Made by a program: the position numbers and the translations under genes
Assembly (NCBI GenBank): GCA_030744435.1
Contig: JASLQO010000025.1
Coordinates: 62,001 to 126,000 of the forward strand
DNA from: JASLQO01 sp002327525
Lineage (GTDB): Bacteria; Pseudomonadota; Gammaproteobacteria; Pseudomonadales; Azotimanducaceae
Direction: 5' to 3'
DNA length: 64,000 bases
Shown here: positions 60,510 to 64,000 of the stretch, in pieces
Layout: the number at the start of each line of letters is the position of its first letter
How positions within the stretch are numbered: position 1 is the first letter of the stretch
The notes under the pieces: model-generated
What the model was told of the DNA's origin: nothing
Databases searched by the model: none
The model's input: the letters and a program-made list of their open reading frames with translations, nothing else

Positions 60510-61067
60510 TCAGCTCTTCCCTCGCCGCTCGTTGGTTTTCCCCTTTTTACACTTGTTGGATGCGCGCAACTCTTTCTCGTCAATCACTTCCGGCCCCCAA
60601 TTACTGGCCAGGACCTTCCGAAACACCTTCATGTCGCTGGCCGATATGCCACTCCTCGCCATCATGGCCCCCTCCAGTGCCGTGAGCGCATCGAGTGCTG
60701 CGTTTCGGGTGTCGCTCGATGAATCGGTCAGCCGGTACAGAGATCGGCGCGGATCCGGCAGCTGTTCCACGAGCCCCGAATCGATCAGGCTCTTCGCCAT
60801 GTGGTGAACGTTCTAGCGCGTGGAACCCATCTCACGGGCGATCTCTGCCGGGTTTTCCACACCGTTCACAATGTGCACGAGTATCAGCGATTGAGTGCGG
60901 TGCACGGGCTCGAAACCGCGAAACGCGAGGATGTTCTGAAGACTGTTGTCGACCCAGTCGATGGTTCGCACCAGCCCGGCAAACAGATGCCGGTCGATGG
61001 AGTGCTGCCCGCGATCCCCATCACCGACGCTGGCACCTCCCGAACCACGACCATCATCTCCGTTCAC
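60510..61067 (-). pseudogene. MarR-family regulator with in-frame TAG
   Basis: The frame from GTG 61067 encodes ILVHIVNGVENPAEIAREMGSTR, then TAG (60813-60815), and continues in frame as NVHHMAKSLIDSGLVEQLPDPRRSLYRLTDSS, the winged helix of MarR regulators. The TAG takes the place of a Gln in the recognition helix (STRQNVHHM is expected). Since the stop falls in the DNA-binding domain, any product would be inactive. It lies 1 base from the monooxygenase gene, which it probably regulated. The start codon is uncertain. Confidence 0.75.
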
Positions 61068-61192
61068 CGGACGCGCGCCGCCGTCCGCTTCTTCGACGTG
61101 AACCGTAGCTTCGTTTCCAACATGGTCCCCATTCCCGCGTCAAATGATTTTACACACAACACTTAGACAAAAAAGTTTTGAGTAAGATGCCT

Positions 61193-61220
61193 TGACGCCG
61201 GGTATTTCCCGCTTAAGAAT
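61193..61220 (+). promoter_or_regulatory. Possible promoter of the TonB receptor gene
   Basis: TTGACG (61193-61198) and a TTAAGAAT stretch (61213-61220) are 14-16 bases apart, 90 bases before the GTG start. It lies in an AT-rich region shared with the broken MarR gene, so may have been its target. Confidence 0.4.
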
Positions 61221-61311
61221 GCTTCGAGTGCTAGGTTCCGACGTGCTCATGAGATCGAGTGCGTCACGAAGTACGACTCTAGCCATACCACAATTGCAAG
61301 GAGGGGAACCT

Positions 61312-63732
61312 GTGCTGGTAAAGGTTGCAAAAACTCTTAGTCTGTCTATCTGTCTTACACTGATTCCAGGGTTCGGCGTCATGCACGTCAACGCTGCGGA
61401 GGGCGAGAACATACTGGAAGAAGTCATCGTCACCGCCACGAAACGGGAAAAGAGTGTGCAGGACATCCCCATTTCGGTTGGTGTGGTCACCGGCGAATTC
61501 ATCAATGCGTTCGATGTGCGCGACATGAGCGATGTTCAGAATTTCGTGCCCGGGCTGCAGGTGCAGCAGACCTTCGGAAGCTGGGCCGTGCGCATTCGGG
61601 GCCTGGGTTCCGGGATTACCAACCTGGCGTTCGATGCGTCGGTGCCGCTCTACGTCGACGATGTTTACTGCGGCCGTGGGAAGTGCATGGAATCAGCCTT
61701 TCTCGACATGGAGCGTCTCGAGGTCGCGCGGGGGCCCCAGGGTGCGCTCTACGGGAAGAGCACCATCGCCGGTGCGATCAGCACCATCAGCGCCCGACCC
61801 ACGGATGAATTCACAGCCGAAATGAAGGTGGGCACAGAACTGGAGCATGGCGGCTACACAGCAAACGGTTATGTTTCCGGCGCTCTGACCGATACTCTGC
61901 GAGCCCGCCTGGCGGTGAAGTGGAGCGATCTCGACGGATATACCGACAATCTCGCGATCGGCGGTGAAGACGGCGACAAGGAAGTAAAGGCGGCGCGTCT
62001 CGGTCTTGAGTGGGATGTCAGCGACAACACCAGCTTCTATCTGAAGCTCGAAACCGGAGAGTCGAACATGGACGGGCGCAACAACCAGTTGGTAGCACCC
62101 GGTCTCATGAGCACCGCCTCGACCGACCCGAGGGCCGAGTATAAGTCGGATGACCGGCGCAGCGTAAGTACCGGCGTAGAGAAAGAAGACTTCTACAACT
62201 ACGAATGGACCTCAGCGACGCTCAAGATGGATACCGACATCGCAGACCACACGTTGATGGCCGTGCTCGGCTACTGGGAATACGAAAACGACTGGTTCCT
62301 CGATGTCGATGGACACCCGGAGGCCATTCTCAACACCGCACTGTTCGATGAGTATGATCAAACCACGGCGGAACTGCGCATACTCTCGCCCACCGATCAG
62401 ACCTTCGAATACATCGCGGGTGTGTGGTACCAGGACTCTGAGCTGACAACCCGACAATTCTCTCCGTTCCATCCACTGTTCTGGCAAGGGATTATCGGTG
62501 TCCCCATTTCCGTCGGTGTCAACATACCGCCACTGGCTCTGGCGTTTCAGCACGGGTCCGGCATGGACCGCAACTTCGACCGCGACAGCGATGCTTACTC
62601 GGTCTACGGTCAGCTGACCTGGAACATCACCGATCGCTTTCGCGCCATTCTGGATCTGCGCTACACCGACGAGGAGCAGGATGCTGTAGGCCACTCCTGG
62701 CCGCTGCTCTTTTCCAACGGCACGTTCAACCCCGTGCGCGTAGCACAGAGTACTGCCGGTCACGATACCGAGTACTTGTTCAGGCAGAAACGTGACGATG
62801 ACAGCCTCGATCCATCGATACGGTTCATGTACGACTTCACCGACGATTTCATGGCGTATGTCGTCTACGCAGAGGGCTCGAAGTCGGGGGGCATGAAGGC
62901 GAATGACTCCAAGCTGGGTGTTCAGCTCCTGCAGCGCGCGGGAGATGCAGACTATCTGCAGCGTTACATCGGACAACCAACCGTAACGTCTCTCGAGATA
63001 GCCGCCGGATTCAGTCTGGCACAGGGCAATGGAATCTTCGACTTCGAGGACGAAGAAGCCGAGAGCTTCGAACTGGGATTCAAGGCCAGCCTGTTCGAGG
63101 GCGCTGCGTTTCTGAATGTCGCGTTGTTCACCACCGAGTTCACCAATCTGCAGACCTCCAACTACGACGGCACCCAGTTCATCATTGGAAATGCGGGAAG
63201 CGCCACCGTCGACGGCTTCGAGATCGAGCTGTCCTGGCAGGCCACCGCCAATCTGCAGCTGCACTCGTCCCTCTCCTACATCGATGCCGAGTACGACGAC
63301 TTCGCCGGCGCACAATGTGTGGAGAATTCCAGCGGCCAGCCGAAGAACGCCGACTGCGATCCGGTGAGCGGAACGGAGAATCAGAAGGGCGAGAAGCTCG
63401 AACGTTCACCGGACGTGGAGGTCAACCTCAGCGCTTTGTGGGAGTCTCAGCTCACCGACGCACTGCATCTCAAGGCTGCGTTGTCTGTGTATTATTCCGA
63501 CGAGTATTTCGTTCAGCCCACCCAGGCTAACTACGCGACACAGGACTCCTTCACGAAATGGGACGCACGAGTGGCGCTGGCATCCAACGACGATCGCTGG
63601 GAAGTCGCCGTCGTTGGGCGGAATCTCGGGGATGAGATGGTCATCAATCACGCCTACAACATCGCCGGCAACCAGTTCCACGCGCTGAGTATCGGCCGAT
63701 CGGTGACTCTGGAAGGTACGATGCGCTTCTGA
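61312..63732 (+). CDS. TonB-dependent outer-membrane receptor
   Basis: An 806-residue outer-membrane transporter: signal peptide ending NAAE, TonB box EEVIVTATKRE, plug domain with QDIPISVGVVTGE and RIRGLGS, RGPQGALYGKSTIAGAIS, and a barrel ending in a phenylalanine (MRF). It is typical of uptake of large or poorly soluble substrates (siderophores, glycans, terpenoids). The start is GTG at 61312: AAGGAGGGG lies just upstream. It is downstream of the broken MarR gene and divergent from it. Confidence 0.93.
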   Translation: MLVKVAKTLSLSICLTLIPGFGVMHVNAAEGENILEEVIVTATKREKSVQDIPISVGVVTGEFINAFDVRDMSDVQNFVPGLQVQQTFGSWAVRIRGLGSGITNLAFDASVPLYVDDVYCGRGKCMESAFLDMERLEVARGPQGALYGKSTIAGAISTISARPTDEFTAEMKVGTELEHGGYTANGYVSGALTDTLRARLAVKWSDLDGYTDNLAIGGEDGDKEVKAARLGLEWDVSDNTSFYLKLETGESNMDGRNNQLVAPGLMSTASTDPRAEYKSDDRRSVSTGVEKEDFYNYEWTSATLKMDTDIADHTLMAVLGYWEYENDWFLDVDGHPEAILNTALFDEYDQTTAELRILSPTDQTFEYIAGVWYQDSELTTRQFSPFHPLFWQGIIGVPISVGVNIPPLALAFQHGSGMDRNFDRDSDAYSVYGQLTWNITDRFRAILDLRYTDEEQDAVGHSWPLLFSNGTFNPVRVAQSTAGHDTEYLFRQKRDDDSLDPSIRFMYDFTDDFMAYVVYAEGSKSGGMKANDSKLGVQLLQRAGDADYLQRYIGQPTVTSLEIAAGFSLAQGNGIFDFEDEEAESFELGFKASLFEGAAFLNVALFTTEFTNLQTSNYDGTQFIIGNAGSATVDGFEIELSWQATANLQLHSSLSYIDAEYDDFAGAQCVENSSGQPKNADCDPVSGTENQKGEKLERSPDVEVNLSALWESQLTDALHLKAALSVYYSDEYFVQPTQANYATQDSFTKWDARVALASNDDRWEVAVVGRNLGDEMVINHAYNIAGNQFHALSIGRSVTLEGTMRF

Positions 63733-63778
63733 AAACGCGTCGAACGAACAGTCAAAGAGTGCCCGCTTCCCGAAAGAG

Positions 63779-63796
63779 ACGTTTCTGCGGAAACGT
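63779..63796 (+). terminator. Short hairpin after the TonB receptor gene
   Basis: ACGTTTC-TGCG-GAAACGT is a perfect 7-bp stem with a 4-base loop, followed by TTTCC. It lies between the receptor stop and the ATG at 63814, so it may weaken or end transcription, or it may be chance. Confidence 0.35.
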
Positions 63797-63813
63797 TTCC
63801 TGGAGATACCACT

Positions 63814-64000
63814 ATGCCACGACTCAAAGAGATATCCCGGGCCCAAGCGCCTGACAACGTCCTGAAGTACTACCAGGCTCTGTTCGGCGACCGTGATCCA
63901 GTCACCGAACCCGGCACCGCTACCGGCACGCCGGGCAACTGGTGGACGGTGTTCGCGAATGTGCCCTACGTGTTCGACCATGCGACCGGGCACTTCGGCA
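63814..64000 (+). CDS. Carboxymuconolactone-decarboxylase-type protein, 3' part outside window
   Basis: The first 62 residues: ATG 63814 with GGAGA upstream, then PRLKEISRAQAPDNVLKYYQALFGDRDP and NWWTVFANVPYVFDHAT. This is the start of an AhpD-like/carboxymuconolactone decarboxylase family protein. The catalytic CxxC part lies beyond the window edge. It follows the TonB receptor by 81 bases. Confidence 0.7.
   Translation, partial: MPRLKEISRAQAPDNVLKYYQALFGDRDPVTEPGTATGTPGNWWTVFANVPYVFDHATGHFG

Noticed and set aside
8457..60815. In-frame TAG codons in several genes, as a sign of UAG recoding or readthrough
   Set aside because: Other genes end normally in TAG (for example 2769-2771), the TAGs replace different residues, TAA lesions occur too, and several affected genes also have frameshifts or deletions.
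1..64000. CRISPR array
   Set aside because: No series of short direct repeats with even spacers was found; the only repeats are the three dispersed copies, the GGN tract and the 15-bp doubling.
1..64000. tRNA or rRNA genes
   Set aside because: No cloverleaf with T-arm (GTTCRANNC-type) and CCA-end context or rRNA-like sequence was recognised on either strand, though a tRNA scan was not possible here.

Overview
The window looks like chromosome of a GC-rich heterotrophic gammaproteobacterium. The evidence is a LexA-type SOS box upstream of dinB, a GltS-type symporter, coaE, a TonB-dependent receptor, lipobox and Sec signals, and many CoA-ester enzymes. Lineage cannot be fixed from sequence alone. 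No rRNA, tRNA, CRISPR array or intact mobile element was seen.

Layout. 1-8.2 kb: a DUF4136 lipoprotein, then a CoA-ester catabolic block (thioesterase, SDR, crotonase, [2Fe-2S] ferredoxin, coaE, PHP protein, two MaoC-type hotdog proteins) facing a coupled operon CaiB/BaiF CoA-transferase - thiolase-like protein - DUF35 zinc ribbon. 8.3-13.2 kb: a decayed PNPOx gene, lipoproteins, a poly-glycine RRM protein, a putative glycosyltransferase, a GH43-like lipoprotein. 13.2-19.3 kb: ferredoxin, two pieces of a cytochrome P450 gene around an LLM oxidoreductase, SOS-regulated dinB and a zinc-ribbon protein, then a TerB-like protein, a DUF748 remnant and a frameshifted Eis-like acetyltransferase. 19.3-31.5 kb: GltS and hydrolase, a second CaiB/BaiF gene with a broken cupin, GST, SnoaL-like proteins, a ThDP enzyme, a second LLM protein, a DUF5916 outer-membrane protein. 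31.5-43.1 kb: a secreted S8 protease and two orphan copies of its C-terminal domain, a beta-lactamase-fold hydrolase, a YugP-like peptidase, remnants of an SSS symporter and a GST, AKR, PPOX, a PQQ-type propeller with an RDD protein. 43.3-53 kb: a GMC oxidoreductase operon, an integron-integrase-like remnant, GST, crotonase, MATE pump, dipeptidase. 53-64 kb: a second RRM protein, a DEAD-box helicase that has lost its DEAD box, a PQQ-cytochrome c dehydrogenase, two acyl-CoA dehydrogenase-fold enzymes with a broken MarR gene, a TonB receptor and a truncated carboxymuconolactone-decarboxylase-type gene.

How it fits together. The intact genes suggest import of a hydrophobic substrate (TonB receptor), oxidation by PQQ, GMC, P450/ferredoxin and flavin enzymes, CoA activation, and side-chain shortening by beta-oxidation-like and retro-aldol-like steps. 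This is an inference from families.

Two things stand out. First, an uncharacterised ~215-bp repeat is present three times (9859-10073, 36071-36297, 53035-53246), with terminal inverted repeats and a long internal hairpin whose stem shows compensatory changes. Second, gene decay is unusually frequent: at least a dozen recognisable genes carry nonsense codons, frameshifts, internal deletions or truncations next to intact genes. This means either a genome undergoing reduction or a noisy assembly; read mapping would tell.
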